DNA of 64,000 nt from an uncultured Acidimicrobiaceae bacterium (GTDB lineage Bacteria; Actinomycetota; Acidimicrobiia; Acidimicrobiales; UBA10347). The notes below the pieces were generated by a model that had not been told where the DNA came from, searched no databases, and worked only from the letters and a program-made list of their open reading frames with translations. The position numbers and the translations under genes are program-made. Shown piece after piece: positions 54,601-62,488 of the stretch (the first letter of the stretch is position 1; every line of letters starts with the position of its first letter). The DNA is taken from the NCBI GenBank assembly GCA_905182135.1, contig CAJJAG010000006.1, forward strand, positions 124,001 to 188,000, read 5' to 3'.

Positions 54601-54626
54601 AAACGTGAAGCAATCGAAACTCTTGT

Positions 54627-54651
54627 AGCCGCCGGACTCAGTCCGGCGGCT
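54627..54651 (+). terminator. Rho-independent terminator in the whiB7-like leader
   Basis: AGCCGCCGGAC, loop TCA, GTCCGGCGGCT: a perfect 11-bp, GC-rich stem (54627-54651), followed by TTCTTCATTTT. It precedes the WhiB7-like start codon by 86 bp and follows the uORFs, so it sits where the attenuator lies upstream of mycobacterial whiB7. Confidence 0.8.
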
Positions 54652-54737
54652 TTCTTCATTTTCCACACTCCCAACAGTTGCTCACTGAACCAGAATCAAG
54701 AGACACACGTCACGTTTAGGACGACTCCAAAAACCAG

Positions 54738-55064
54738 ATGACTGGCCAAGCAGCCTGGCGAAGCAACGCTCGTTGCGCGAGCATTACTGGCTCGTTGGCG
54801 ACAACCTTCTTCAGCGAAGAACTAGAGGACATGGCGGTAGCGAAGCGCATCTGCGCTGAGCGCCCGGTGATGGCCGACTGCCTCGAGGGCGCTCTGGATC
54901 GCTACGAGCCATACGGCGTCTGGGGTGGACAGCTATTCCTGAACGGCAAGGTTCTCACGAAGAAGCGCCGTCGAGGACGCCCGCCCAAGGCTGTTCGCCC
55001 CGAGGAGGACTTCCCCCTCGTTCCGATTCCCGAGCGACTATTGCCCTTGCTCCGCATCGCATAA
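54738..55064 (+). CDS. WhiB7-like transcriptional regulator, one Cys replaced
   Basis: A 108-residue WhiB-family protein. Cysteines are at 13, 39 and 48. The family pattern C-x25-C-x2-C-x5-C expects a fourth at 42, where there is Arg (codon CGC, one base from TGC). The GVWGG turn (residues 60-64) that contacts the primary sigma factor is intact. It is followed by a basic C-terminus with the AT-hook RGRP (79-82), a feature of WhiB7. WhiB7 proteins bind a 4Fe-4S cluster and switch on intrinsic antibiotic-resistance genes. With three cysteines, cluster binding may be altered or use another ligand. The ribosome site is weak. A long leader with uORFs and a terminator precedes it. Confidence 0.85.
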   Translation: MTGQAAWRSNARCASITGSLATTFFSEELEDMAVAKRICAERPVMADCLEGALDRYEPYGVWGGQLFLNGKVLTKKRRRGRPPKAVRPEEDFPLVPIPERLLPLLRIA

Positions 55065-55214
55065 TTCATCTTGGTTCGCAGCAACCTTCAAGTGTTCGCC
55101 TGAACTTGTTTCAAGTGCTCTGGCCCGGTCTGTGTCCCTCAGCGGTAGAGAACCGAGTCCAGACAACCCGCCAGCGGCCAGTTGTCGGATGCAGGACAAC
55201 CCGCTAGGTGTGGG

Positions 55215-56348
55215 TTAGGCGTTCGCCTGCTGATCGGCAAGACCGTCGGACGCTTCGCCTTCGTTGCCTCGGAAGAATCGAAAGTAGATCGAGATTCCGA
55301 TGATGCCAAGAATCAAAGGCTCGCCCAGCACCGCCCACCGAAGTGGGTCGCTGAACCAATTACCAATGCGGACAGGGAAACCGATAGCCGTGCGAATGAC
55401 CGGCAAAATGAACAGGTTGGCTCGTTCGCCGTTCCAGCTCTGCACCAGAGCGAGCAGCACCCATGCCAGGCCAAGCCCGCCAAGTGCGCCGTAGCGGGTT
55501 GCCCTGTCCATCGCTGCCCATAGGCCACGAATCAGCGCAGCGCCAACCATCAGCAGCAGACCAGAACCCAAACGAGTAGCGCCGGTCTGGTCGATCCAGA
55601 TGTTGACTTCGGTCTGGATGTTTTCGAAGAACTTCACCAGTGAGTTCTGCTGGATATTGCCGCGCAGGATTTGGATTTCCCACCAACCGTAAACAATCAA
55701 GTACGCACCCGACAGAGTGAGAAGTACCCCACTGATGCGGTTTACCCATGGGAGGACCTTGCGCATATTGGCGGCGATCGATGTCTTGGCCAACGCCAGC
55801 GCAACGGTGAGCGTCATGATGACCGCACCCATGCCCAGTCCATAGGCCACGAAGACAGAAACGCCGTCGATAAATCCGCCCGAGGCGAACACGTTGGAGA
55901 CACCAGCGATGAAGAGCCCGACTGTGCACCCAAGTGACACAACGGCGTAACTCACCCCGAAGAAGAACATCGATACAACCTCGCCCGAGTCACCGCCCTT
56001 TTGGAGCCGTGGCGTCGACAGATTGAGCTCAAAGCCCCGCAACATGGCAATGCCAAACGGGATCAGCAAAAAGCCGAGCCCGAAGGTGACGTAGGGCGTG
56101 TAGTCCAGAATGGATCCCTGGCTCAGCAGGCTCGATGTCAAGATACCAAACGCACCGAACACGGCGACGAAACCAGCGGTCAGCGCCAGGCCGACCTTGA
56201 GGGCCCGCATAATATTGCGGGCCGTTGAAGAGTCGGTGTCCTTCCCTAGAAAAAAGGAAACGTAGACCGGCAGCATTGCGAAGCCACAAGGGTTGAAAGC
56301 AGCGACAAGTCCCAGGGTAAAGGGGAACGCTAGATCAGCACTAAACAT
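55215..56348 (-). CDS. ccdA: CcdA-type cytochrome c biogenesis protein, extended
   Basis: A 377-residue membrane protein. The first six helices match CcdA/DsbD-beta: the first redox cysteine is in LVAAFNPCGFAMLPVYVSFF (near residue 21) and the second in VVSLGCTVGLFIAGV (near 140). It carries electrons from cytoplasmic thioredoxin across the membrane. It is about 140 residues longer than usual CcdA (around 240), with three or so extra C-terminal helices (for example LGSGLLLMVGAALIRGLW) and a charged tail. It starts three bases after the stop of the thioredoxin-like lipoprotein gene, its expected partner. Confidence 0.9.
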   Translation of the reverse strand: MFSADLAFPFTLGLVAAFNPCGFAMLPVYVSFFLGKDTDSSTARNIMRALKVGLALTAGFVAVFGAFGILTSSLLSQGSILDYTPYVTFGLGFLLIPFGIAMLRGFELNLSTPRLQKGGDSGEVVSMFFFGVSYAVVSLGCTVGLFIAGVSNVFASGGFIDGVSVFVAYGLGMGAVIMTLTVALALAKTSIAANMRKVLPWVNRISGVLLTLSGAYLIVYGWWEIQILRGNIQQNSLVKFFENIQTEVNIWIDQTGATRLGSGLLLMVGAALIRGLWAAMDRATRYGALGGLGLAWVLLALVQSWNGERANLFILPVIRTAIGFPVRIGNWFSDPLRWAVLGEPLILGIIGISIYFRFFRGNEGEASDGLADQQANA

Positions 56349-56351
56349 CGG

Positions 56352-57020
56352 TTACTCCGAAAGGATGTGTTTGTTGATCAGACGAGTGAGCTCGTCTCCG
56401 GTGAGGACTCCTGACCAGGTGAAGGCCACCTGGCCTTGGGTGTTCAATAACACCGTGGTGGGCATGACAAAGCCACCAAATTCCCGGAACACCATCGAGG
56501 TGGTGTCATCGGCAAGCGGATACGTAACCCCCGTCTGAGCGGCCAAAGCAACGGCTGACTCACGACCGACGTCGGCGGTATTCATACCGACAAAGTCGAC
56601 ACGATCCGCAAAGGCACGATGCACCGCTTCGAATTCGGGCATCTCGGCCACACAGGGGGCACAGTTGCTGGCCCAGAAGTTCACCACAGTAGGACGGCCA
56701 GCGAACTCCGCTGTCGAGGCCTGCGTGCCATCGAAGTACCTGAACGCCACAATCGGTGTCAGCGGCGCCCCTTCAAGCAGCAGAGGAAGACCGGCTGAGG
56801 GTCCGGCTGAACCACCTTCAAGCACGTCTGGTGGCTTGACCAACACCCCACCGGCGTTTGTTTCGACGGGATCGACCCCAGCAGCAGCCGCTGCGAAATC
56901 GTCATCGCTGGCGCCACAAGCGACAGCGAACAGGCTAAGAACTATGGCCCCGACAAGCATGCGGAGGGAAAGTCGCTTGGTTAAAGGAGAAGTTCTTTCG
57001 CTTCCAGCATGGGGGGGCAT
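56352..57020 (-). CDS. TlpA-like thioredoxin lipoprotein
   Basis: A 222-residue protein. Of two ATGs six bases apart (57026 and 57020), I use 57020, because GAGAGG then lies eight bases upstream. The N-terminus is a lipoprotein signal ending FAVAC (Cys35). The thioredoxin fold (about 90-222) has the active site FWASNCAPCVAEMPEF, with the CxxC pair, and the cis-Pro region GFVMPTTVLLN. It is a membrane-anchored extracytoplasmic disulfide reductase. CcdA, encoded next and probably translated from the same mRNA, would keep it reduced. Targets could be apocytochrome c or other secreted thiols. Confidence 0.93.
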   Translation of the reverse strand: MPPHAGSERTSPLTKRLSLRMLVGAIVLSLFAVACGASDDDFAAAAAGVDPVETNAGGVLVKPPDVLEGGSAGPSAGLPLLLEGAPLTPIVAFRYFDGTQASTAEFAGRPTVVNFWASNCAPCVAEMPEFEAVHRAFADRVDFVGMNTADVGRESAVALAAQTGVTYPLADDTTSMVFREFGGFVMPTTVLLNTQGQVAFTWSGVLTGDELTRLINKHILSE

Positions 57021-57379
57021 TTGCATATCCTCTCATTCCAGCATGGGAGACACCAGTCTCGCAGCACAGTTAGGCCATGACATGGTCGAAACCCTTTAAC
57101 AGCCCGACCGTATTCCCAAGAAATATGACGATCCGTAAAATAGGTCGCCACACAGTCGTTCCATTGCGCTCAGTGCAGCCTGCAATCGCACCGTTCTGTC
57201 GAGCGCCGGACGTGCGGATCATCACACGAGAGACCTCTTGTCGCATTTACTGTTTCATGTTGCGCAACGTTGGATGTAGACCGAATGGACATGTACCAAA
57301 TCAGCCCGTAGTCAACCCAGGTATCTTGCGCTCGGATCGAGAGTTTCTCTCTGAACTATAGATAGATCTAGCTCGCTGA
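57021..57379. other. Intergenic upstream of tlpA-ccdA
   Basis: About 350 bp. TCCAGCATGGG-like sequence occurs twice, once in the first codons of the lipoprotein gene and once about 35 bp upstream. Short frames have no recognisable protein features. The promoter of the tlpA-ccdA pair should lie here. Confidence 0.5.
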
Positions 57380-58033
57380 CTACAGCGAGTCGGTACCCGA
57401 CGCCGGTTCGTTATCGACCCAGGCAATAGCTGCTTCAGCTAAGCCATCGATCAATGCCTGAACCTGCGGCGCTCGGCCGTGGGAGCCCAAGTCACTCCAA
57501 TGGCGGCCCTTGCGGTTCCATCGCACCGTCGCCGGCAGCTCGATCTGAACACCTTGAGACCGCGGAAGATTGACGGGATTAGACGGGTGCATCCCTGCCA
57601 GCTCTCGCGGTAGTTCGACGAGATTGTCGATGATGTGGTAATCAGGCAGCCGGCGGCGTAGATGGCGCCCAACGTGTTCCGCGAGTTCTCGGTTACGGCC
57701 ACCCAGCAGCAACGCGTGCCACAGCCGTTTACGGCCGTAGCCATGAATCGTGACTACCACATCAACATGTGAGAGGAACTCGGCCAGTTTCAGCGACTCG
57801 GTCGGTGCCACTATGTTCGACGGAAGATGTACCACGGAGTCTTCGTCGCTCTGTAGCACCCCGTAGTACGAGCAGTCCGACGCTTTGGCGGCTGAACTCG
57901 CTATCACATCAGTAACTTTTTCGAGCTGGCCCCCGTGATAAGCCATGAATCCGAGCCGCGCCGAACGAAGCTCAGAAACTTCAGAGACATCAACACGAGC
58001 CAATAGTTCACCAAAGCCAGGTTTGACGCTCAC
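57380..58033 (-). CDS. Poly-gamma-glutamate hydrolase-like protein (DUF867)
   Basis: A 217-residue protein starting at a GTG at 58033, whose bases overlap the stop of a decayed E2 fragment. Features of the DUF867 zinc peptidase family: ARLGFMAYHGGQLEKVTDVI near residue 25, where the His and Glu are metal ligands, VVTIHGYGRKR near 93 (His) and GVQIELPATVRWNRKG near 162 (Glu). Phage PghP of this family cleaves poly-gamma-glutamate. The natural substrate here could be a gamma-glutamyl polymer or a cofactor tail. There is no signal peptide, so it is likely cytoplasmic. Confidence 0.85.
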   Translation of the reverse strand: MSVKPGFGELLARVDVSEVSELRSARLGFMAYHGGQLEKVTDVIASSAAKASDCSYYGVLQSDEDSVVHLPSNIVAPTESLKLAEFLSHVDVVVTIHGYGRKRLWHALLLGGRNRELAEHVGRHLRRRLPDYHIIDNLVELPRELAGMHPSNPVNLPRSQGVQIELPATVRWNRKGRHWSDLGSHGRAPQVQALIDGLAEAAIAWVDNEPASGTDSL

Positions 58034-58401
58034 GCGCTTAGTTGCGCCGGGTTTTTGAGGTATCGAACGGTTGATTGTGAAAACTCCGCAGCAGTTGCCC
58101 CATCGAATTCCCGGTGATTCCGGGTCAGGCTCAGAGTCAAGACGGTCATGAGAGATCCTACGCCATCATCTCACCAAGTCTCAGTACGGAACCGGCCAAC
58201 ACTGAGAATTACCGTATTCGGTGGATTGGTAACCGGCGTGAACATGTCAACGCCATACATTCCCAATGCGGTGACCGAGAACGTGCCGGTTACGAGCTCG
58301 TTCAACTTGGGATTGCCCTCACGGGCACAGCCAGCCAGGTCGACGACGGCATCTGTCAGTGGCCCCGTTCGTCTTCGACCGCTCTTGGCGTTCGCTAGAT
58401 C
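58030..58401 (-). pseudogene. Dihydrolipoyl acyltransferase (E2) C-terminal remnant
   Basis: Read on the minus strand, the frame gives NELVTGTFSVTALGMYGVDM and FTPVTNPPNTVILSVGRFRT, then an in-frame TGA (58171-58173), then LTLSLTRNHREFDGATAAEF and YLKNPAQLSA with a stop at 58030-58032. This is the end of the catalytic domain of 2-oxo acid dehydrogenase E2 proteins, and HREFDG is the H-x3-D-G active-site motif. The lipoyl, binding and first half of the catalytic domain are missing: a TAG ends the frame at 58402-58404. It is a truncated gene with one internal nonsense codon. Confidence 0.8.
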
Positions 58402-58594
58402 CTAGGAACCCGTTGGCCCGGGCCTAAGTAGCGTTGATTTGGGGATGCCAGCCTGCGCACCCCATGTCGAGCACCAAGTCTTAGATACCGGTTCAGCGTC
58501 CGTCGAGAAGTTGTGCAACTATGCGAGCGCTGAGGACCTGGCACCAGCGACAAGCACACACTCGAGACATACAGAAGAGCATGAGGAAAATGAC

Positions 58595-59794
58595 ATGGCA
58601 CGCTTCGACAAGACACGACTCGACCGGATTGGCGCAGTAGGCCGCCGTTACGTCGACGAGGGAAAGATCCCATGCTCGGTTGTTCAGGTCGCTGACTCAC
58701 GCGGCCCGGTCTACACCGACACCTACGGTTGGGCCGACGTCGAGGACCAAACCCCCATCACCGCCGAGAGCATTTTTCGGATCTACTCGATGACTAAGCC
58801 GATCACGTCCATCGTGCTGATGCAGCTTTACGAAGAAGGCGAGCTACTACTGGAGGATCCCCTCGAGAAATTTTTACCCGAGTTCGCAAACCCGACCGTC
58901 ATGGTTGGGGGCACTGATATCTCGCCGGTCACGCGTCCGGCGGCGCGTTCCATCACGATCAAGGACATTCTCACACACTGCTCGGGTTTCACCTACGGCT
59001 TCCTCCACCAGGGCCCGCTCGATGCTCGATACCGGGATCAAGACTTGGGCGGCCTCAGCACACCCGACTACTCGTTGAGCGAAGGCATGCAACGGCTCGC
59101 CGAGCAGCCACTGCTTTTCGAACCAGGCACGGCCTGGAACTACTCGATGTCTACAGATGTCTGTGGTGCTGTGATCGAGGCCATCACCGGGCAGACGTTG
59201 GACCAGGCCTTTACCGAACGGGTTTTTAACCCACTCTCTATGCTCGACACTGGCTTCGCTGTGTCCGCGTCTGAGACCGAACGCTTTGCCTCGCTATATG
59301 CACCCATCTCACCTGGCCCGATGACTCGTATCGACCAGGCAAAATCAAGCAACTACCTCGAACCACCAGCGTTCCTTTCTGGCGGCGGCGGCTTGGTCTC
59401 AACTCTGGGTGATTATCAGAAGTTCGCATCAATGCTTTTGGCGGGTGGCGCCGCTGCCGGCAACCGAGTGATTGGACGACGGACACTCGAGTACATGGCC
59501 AGCAACCATCTTCCCGGCGGCAAGTTGTTGAACGAGCTTGGCCAGTCCTTGTTCTCTGAAGTCACAATGGACGGCATGGGGTTCGGGCTTGGCTTTGCAG
59601 TCGTACAGGATCCCGCCGCAAACGCCAGCTTGTGTTCACCGGGCGAATTCAATTGGGGCGGTGCTGCCAGCACGGCCTTTTGGATCGACCCAGTCGAAGA
59701 GATCACGGCTGTATTCATGACCCAACTGTTGCCTTCGAGCCACTATCCAATTCGCCGTGAGCTGCGCTCGGCCGTTTACCAGGCTCTCCTCTAA
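58595..59794 (+). CDS. Serine hydrolase of the beta-lactamase family
   Basis: A 399-residue class C beta-lactamase-like protein, starting at MARFDKTRLDRIGAVG, preceded by GAGGAAAATGAC. The catalytic S-x2-K is in IFRIYSMTKPITSIV (residues 66-69), and the Tyr of the second motif in AWNYSMSTDVCG near 176. ELGQSLFSEVTMDGMGFGLGF and the region near FNWGGAASTAFWIDPVEE (the KTG-box equivalent, with GGAAST) lie near the end. Members in this subgroup are esterases such as EstB or lactone hydrolases rather than drug-resistance lactamases. It is a single gene; the upstream frame to 58439 is not conserved. Confidence 0.9.
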   Translation: MARFDKTRLDRIGAVGRRYVDEGKIPCSVVQVADSRGPVYTDTYGWADVEDQTPITAESIFRIYSMTKPITSIVLMQLYEEGELLLEDPLEKFLPEFANPTVMVGGTDISPVTRPAARSITIKDILTHCSGFTYGFLHQGPLDARYRDQDLGGLSTPDYSLSEGMQRLAEQPLLFEPGTAWNYSMSTDVCGAVIEAITGQTLDQAFTERVFNPLSMLDTGFAVSASETERFASLYAPISPGPMTRIDQAKSSNYLEPPAFLSGGGGLVSTLGDYQKFASMLLAGGAAAGNRVIGRRTLEYMASNHLPGGKLLNELGQSLFSEVTMDGMGFGLGFAVVQDPAANASLCSPGEFNWGGAASTAFWIDPVEEITAVFMTQLLPSSHYPIRRELRSAVYQALL

Positions 59795-59816
59795 GACCGC
59801 GCTAGCCCCCTCTGAC

Positions 59817-60158
59817 TCAACCGACAGCTTCGGCATTTCGGTGCAAAATCGCATGAGTGGCGTCGATCGAGGCGTAACCCAGGCCCTGATCGTTGACATC
59901 AACAGCTGCAGCCGTGCCATCGATGATCAGGTTGTAGTCGTCGGCTGACGTCGGAGGCCACAGCAGCGCCACAAGCGGCTGCGACTCTATATTGCGAATT
60001 GTCTTACGTCCCGCTGGAGCACGCAGTGTCGAGCCGTCAAGTTCGAAGATGACCTGCGTCGTGTGCGGCCGGCCATCGACTCCGGTGGTAACAAGATAAC
60101 CGGCACCTCGAGCCGTGACATGTTTTGCGAGATCCTCGAGTTCGACCTTGATGCTCAT
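59817..60158 (-). CDS. Pyridoxamine 5'-phosphate oxidase-fold protein
   Basis: A 113-residue split-barrel flavoprotein with TARGAGYLVTTGVDGRPHTTQVI near residue 15 and RAPAGRKTIRNIESQPLVALLWPP near 46. Small members of this group bind FMN or coenzyme F420; which is used cannot be told from motifs visible here. It is probably a reductase for a small substrate or an F420/FMN binding protein. It lies about 45 bp after the Rieske oxygenase gene on the same strand, so it may share its transcript. Confidence 0.75.
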   Translation of the reverse strand: MSIKVELEDLAKHVTARGAGYLVTTGVDGRPHTTQVIFELDGSTLRAPAGRKTIRNIESQPLVALLWPPTSADDYNLIIDGTAAAVDVNDQGLGYASIDATHAILHRNAEAVG

Positions 60159-60200
60159 GGGCTGATCCTAATAGGGGTGATTCGGGACAGGTCGCGCCGG

Positions 60201-61277
60201 CTATAACGACGGTTCGGGACGCGAGCCTGGTGCAGCCGAGAATACAGGCGGCTCGGGCGGCACATCGCCAAGACGCCACGCCAAATAGGCGTGAAAATCA
60301 CCCAGTGCTCGCTCGATCTCGAGTAACGGACCCGGCCGCCACCGGGCCGCCACGTTCGATTGGACTCGCTCGCAGATAGCCCGGTCCTCGTCAACGAACC
60401 GGGCATCCCAGCCCGGTATGTTCACGATAACACCTGCGTCGGTTGCGGCTTCACCTGCAACACCTGTCGTGACCTCGGTGTGGCCAACGTTCACCGGGCG
60501 CACTGATTGCCACAACATGGCATCGGGGTAGACGATGGCGACAAATGACGGCGGCAGCGAAATCACCACATGATCGGCTCGTTCCATGGACTCACCGCCG
60601 GTCACGGTGGCCCGAGCCGAACCTGCAAGATAGTAGGATCCGTCTGTTGGGCTGACCGGCTCGATGGTTTCGGCGTGCACCCTGAAATGGCTATAGCTGT
60701 CGAGCGCATTGGCTACGATCAGTTTCCAATTCGCTTGCCATTGCTCGGACATTGTCCCAGCAACATCGTGGTGAAGTCGGCCCAGGCCCAGTGGCTTGAC
60801 ATGCGGCTCGATCGCAGCGACCCGCTCGTGCAGAGGCTCAACATCCGCATTCAAACTCACAAATATAAGACCATTCCAGGTCTCTACGAGAAAAGATGCC
60901 AACCCGTGTTCTGAGTGATTGATCTCATCGGGTTGGGCATACGGCACGCTGAGCAACTCGCCCTCAATGTCATAGGTCCATGCGTGGTACGGGCACGAGA
61001 AACGTGACGCTCGACCGGCGCAGTCGACGAGCGGAGCTCCACGGTGAGCGCAGACATTTTCGAGCGCTCGGACCTTGAAGTCGTCGCCTCGCACCATGAT
61101 GATTGGTTGGCGGCCAATCACGACCGGCACAAAGTCGCCCGGTTCCGCTACAGCGTCGGTCGTGCATGCGAACACCCAATCTCGATGCCAAATGTCGGCG
61201 ATCTCAAGCTCGAAGACAGCTTCGTCGCCAAACAGATCGACAGGCAGCGCGGTACCGCGCTCTATTCGATTGGGCAT
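60201..61277 (-). CDS. Rieske oxygenase alpha subunit-like protein
   Basis: A 358-residue protein starting at MPNRIERGTALPVDLFGD; the frame to 61388 adds non-conserved residues. The Rieske 2Fe-2S site is C76-x-H78 and C95-x2-H98 in CAHRGAPLVDCAGRASRFSC followed by PYHAWTYD. The catalytic-domain helix NWKLIVANALDSYSHFRVHAE (near 175) carries the Asp and the His ligands of the mononuclear iron site, though the usual N-x2-E-x2-H-x4-H form is changed at some positions. Such enzymes oxidise aromatic or amine substrates using electrons from a reductase. None is adjacent. It follows a nitroreductase by 30 bp. Confidence 0.87.
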   Translation of the reverse strand: MPNRIERGTALPVDLFGDEAVFELEIADIWHRDWVFACTTDAVAEPGDFVPVVIGRQPIIMVRGDDFKVRALENVCAHRGAPLVDCAGRASRFSCPYHAWTYDIEGELLSVPYAQPDEINHSEHGLASFLVETWNGLIFVSLNADVEPLHERVAAIEPHVKPLGLGRLHHDVAGTMSEQWQANWKLIVANALDSYSHFRVHAETIEPVSPTDGSYYLAGSARATVTGGESMERADHVVISLPPSFVAIVYPDAMLWQSVRPVNVGHTEVTTGVAGEAATDAGVIVNIPGWDARFVDEDRAICERVQSNVAARWRPGPLLEIERALGDFHAYLAWRLGDVPPEPPVFSAAPGSRPEPSL

Positions 61278-61308
61278 GCGCTGCTCGTTTCTGGCTTGAC
61301 CAGGCCCA

Positions 61309-61944
61309 CTACCACTCGTTCCAATGAATGAGGTTCTCGACTGGCTGACGTTTCGCGAGCTTGAACTCGGTACCCACCGTGTAAGCAATCGGGAACAGAC
61401 CGGCTTGTGTCCAACTGTTGAAGTCGATGCCTAACAACTCCGCGACTTCTTTCTCCCGTGGCAAATGCAGCGTGGTCCACGCCGAGCCCATGCCCTTGGT
61501 ACGTAACGCCAACATCAGGCTCCACACGGCCGGCAGGATTGAGCCCCATGCCGAGGCCTGGCGGAAGCTATCGGCACCCTCGAGACGACCAGCATGCAGA
61601 GGGATCACAAGTGCAGGAACATCCTGCATAATTTCAGCAAGGTGGTTCGATGAGTCAGCAATACGTTCGGACTGGGCGTCGCCCTCGGCCAACTTAGACT
61701 TCTGTTCACGATAGGGGTAGTAGCTGTCACGGTAGTGATCGGCAATGACCTGCTTTTTTGCAGGGTCATCCACAATCATCCATGACCAGCCTTGGGCGTT
61801 CGAACCAGTTGGTGCCTGCAGCGCCATCTCGATGCATTCAGTGATGGTTTCGCGTGCCACTGGGCGTTCTAGGTCCAGCCGTTTACGTACAGACCTGGTC
61901 GTGGTCAGCACGTCTTCTGCAGTTAGCCCGATGCTCTCACTCAT
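61309..61944 (-). CDS. Nitroreductase family protein
   Basis: A 211-residue nitroreductase-fold flavoprotein, starting at MSESIGLTAEDVLTTTRSVR. The FMN-binding TTRSVRKRLDLERPV is near residue 14, MALQAPTGSNAQGWSWMIV near 39 and GSAWTTLHLPREKEVAELLG near 150. The family reduces nitro compounds, quinones and enones, or acts in heteroatom chemistry. It begins 43 bp after the ogt stop and runs into the Rieske gene (30 bp), so ada-alkA, ogt, nitroreductase, Rieske and the PNPOx-like gene may form one long minus-strand transcript. The function in relation to alkylation repair is unclear. Confidence 0.88.
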   Translation of the reverse strand: MSESIGLTAEDVLTTTRSVRKRLDLERPVARETITECIEMALQAPTGSNAQGWSWMIVDDPAKKQVIADHYRDSYYPYREQKSKLAEGDAQSERIADSSNHLAEIMQDVPALVIPLHAGRLEGADSFRQASAWGSILPAVWSLMLALRTKGMGSAWTTLHLPREKEVAELLGIDFNSWTQAGLFPIAYTVGTEFKLAKRQPVENLIHWNEW

Positions 61945-61987
61945 GTTGGTGTTTCTGCTTTCGATTCGGCCGGTGGTCGGCGTCACG

Positions 61988-62488
61988 TTAGCAATCCACC
62001 ACGCCACTCTCGTGCACGAGAAGCCAGCGTTTGGTATCGAGGCCACCAGCGAAGCCCGTGAGCTTGCCGTTAGCACCCACAATGCGATGACACGGAAGCA
62101 CAATCGATAATGGGTTTCTGCCGTTGGCAGACCCGACGGCACGGATTGCCCTGGGCCGCCCGATTGCAACGGCTTGCTTGCCATACGTGGACGTTTCGCC
62201 ATAGGGGATGTCCGCTAAGGCCTGCCAAGCCTCTCGTTGAAATTCAGTGCCGCGAAGTTCCAACGGCAGGTCAAAGACACGTCGGTCGCCCTCGAAGTAC
62301 TCGCCAAGTTGATCCGACGTGCGACGAAGAACCTCATTGCTTCCGTCGGTCGGCTCGACCGCGAACCGGACTCGACCGTCACGCTCCTCGGGCCATAAGA
62401 CGGCGATCAATGCTGTGCTCGTCGCTACCAATCCCAGGTCGCCTATGGGACTGCGAATAGTGGTGCGGTACAGACGCGTCGTCATCAT
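61988..62488 (-). CDS. ogt: Methylated-DNA--protein-cysteine methyltransferase
   Basis: A 166-residue O6-alkylguanine-DNA alkyltransferase. The acceptor cysteine is in the motif SIVLPCHRIVGANGKLTGFAGG (near residue 136), with P-C-H-R. The N-terminal extension (about 1-80) and the helix-turn-helix segment AWQALADIPYGETSTYGKQA are normal. It irreversibly transfers the alkyl group from O6-methylguanine to its own cysteine. It starts with ATGATG overlapping the stop of the upstream Ada-AlkA gene by four bases, so it is coupled to it. The frame from 62521 is inside the neighbour. Confidence 0.95.
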   Translation of the reverse strand: MMTTRLYRTTIRSPIGDLGLVATSTALIAVLWPEERDGRVRFAVEPTDGSNEVLRRTSDQLGEYFEGDRRVFDLPLELRGTEFQREAWQALADIPYGETSTYGKQAVAIGRPRAIRAVGSANGRNPLSIVLPCHRIVGANGKLTGFAGGLDTKRWLLVHESGVVDC

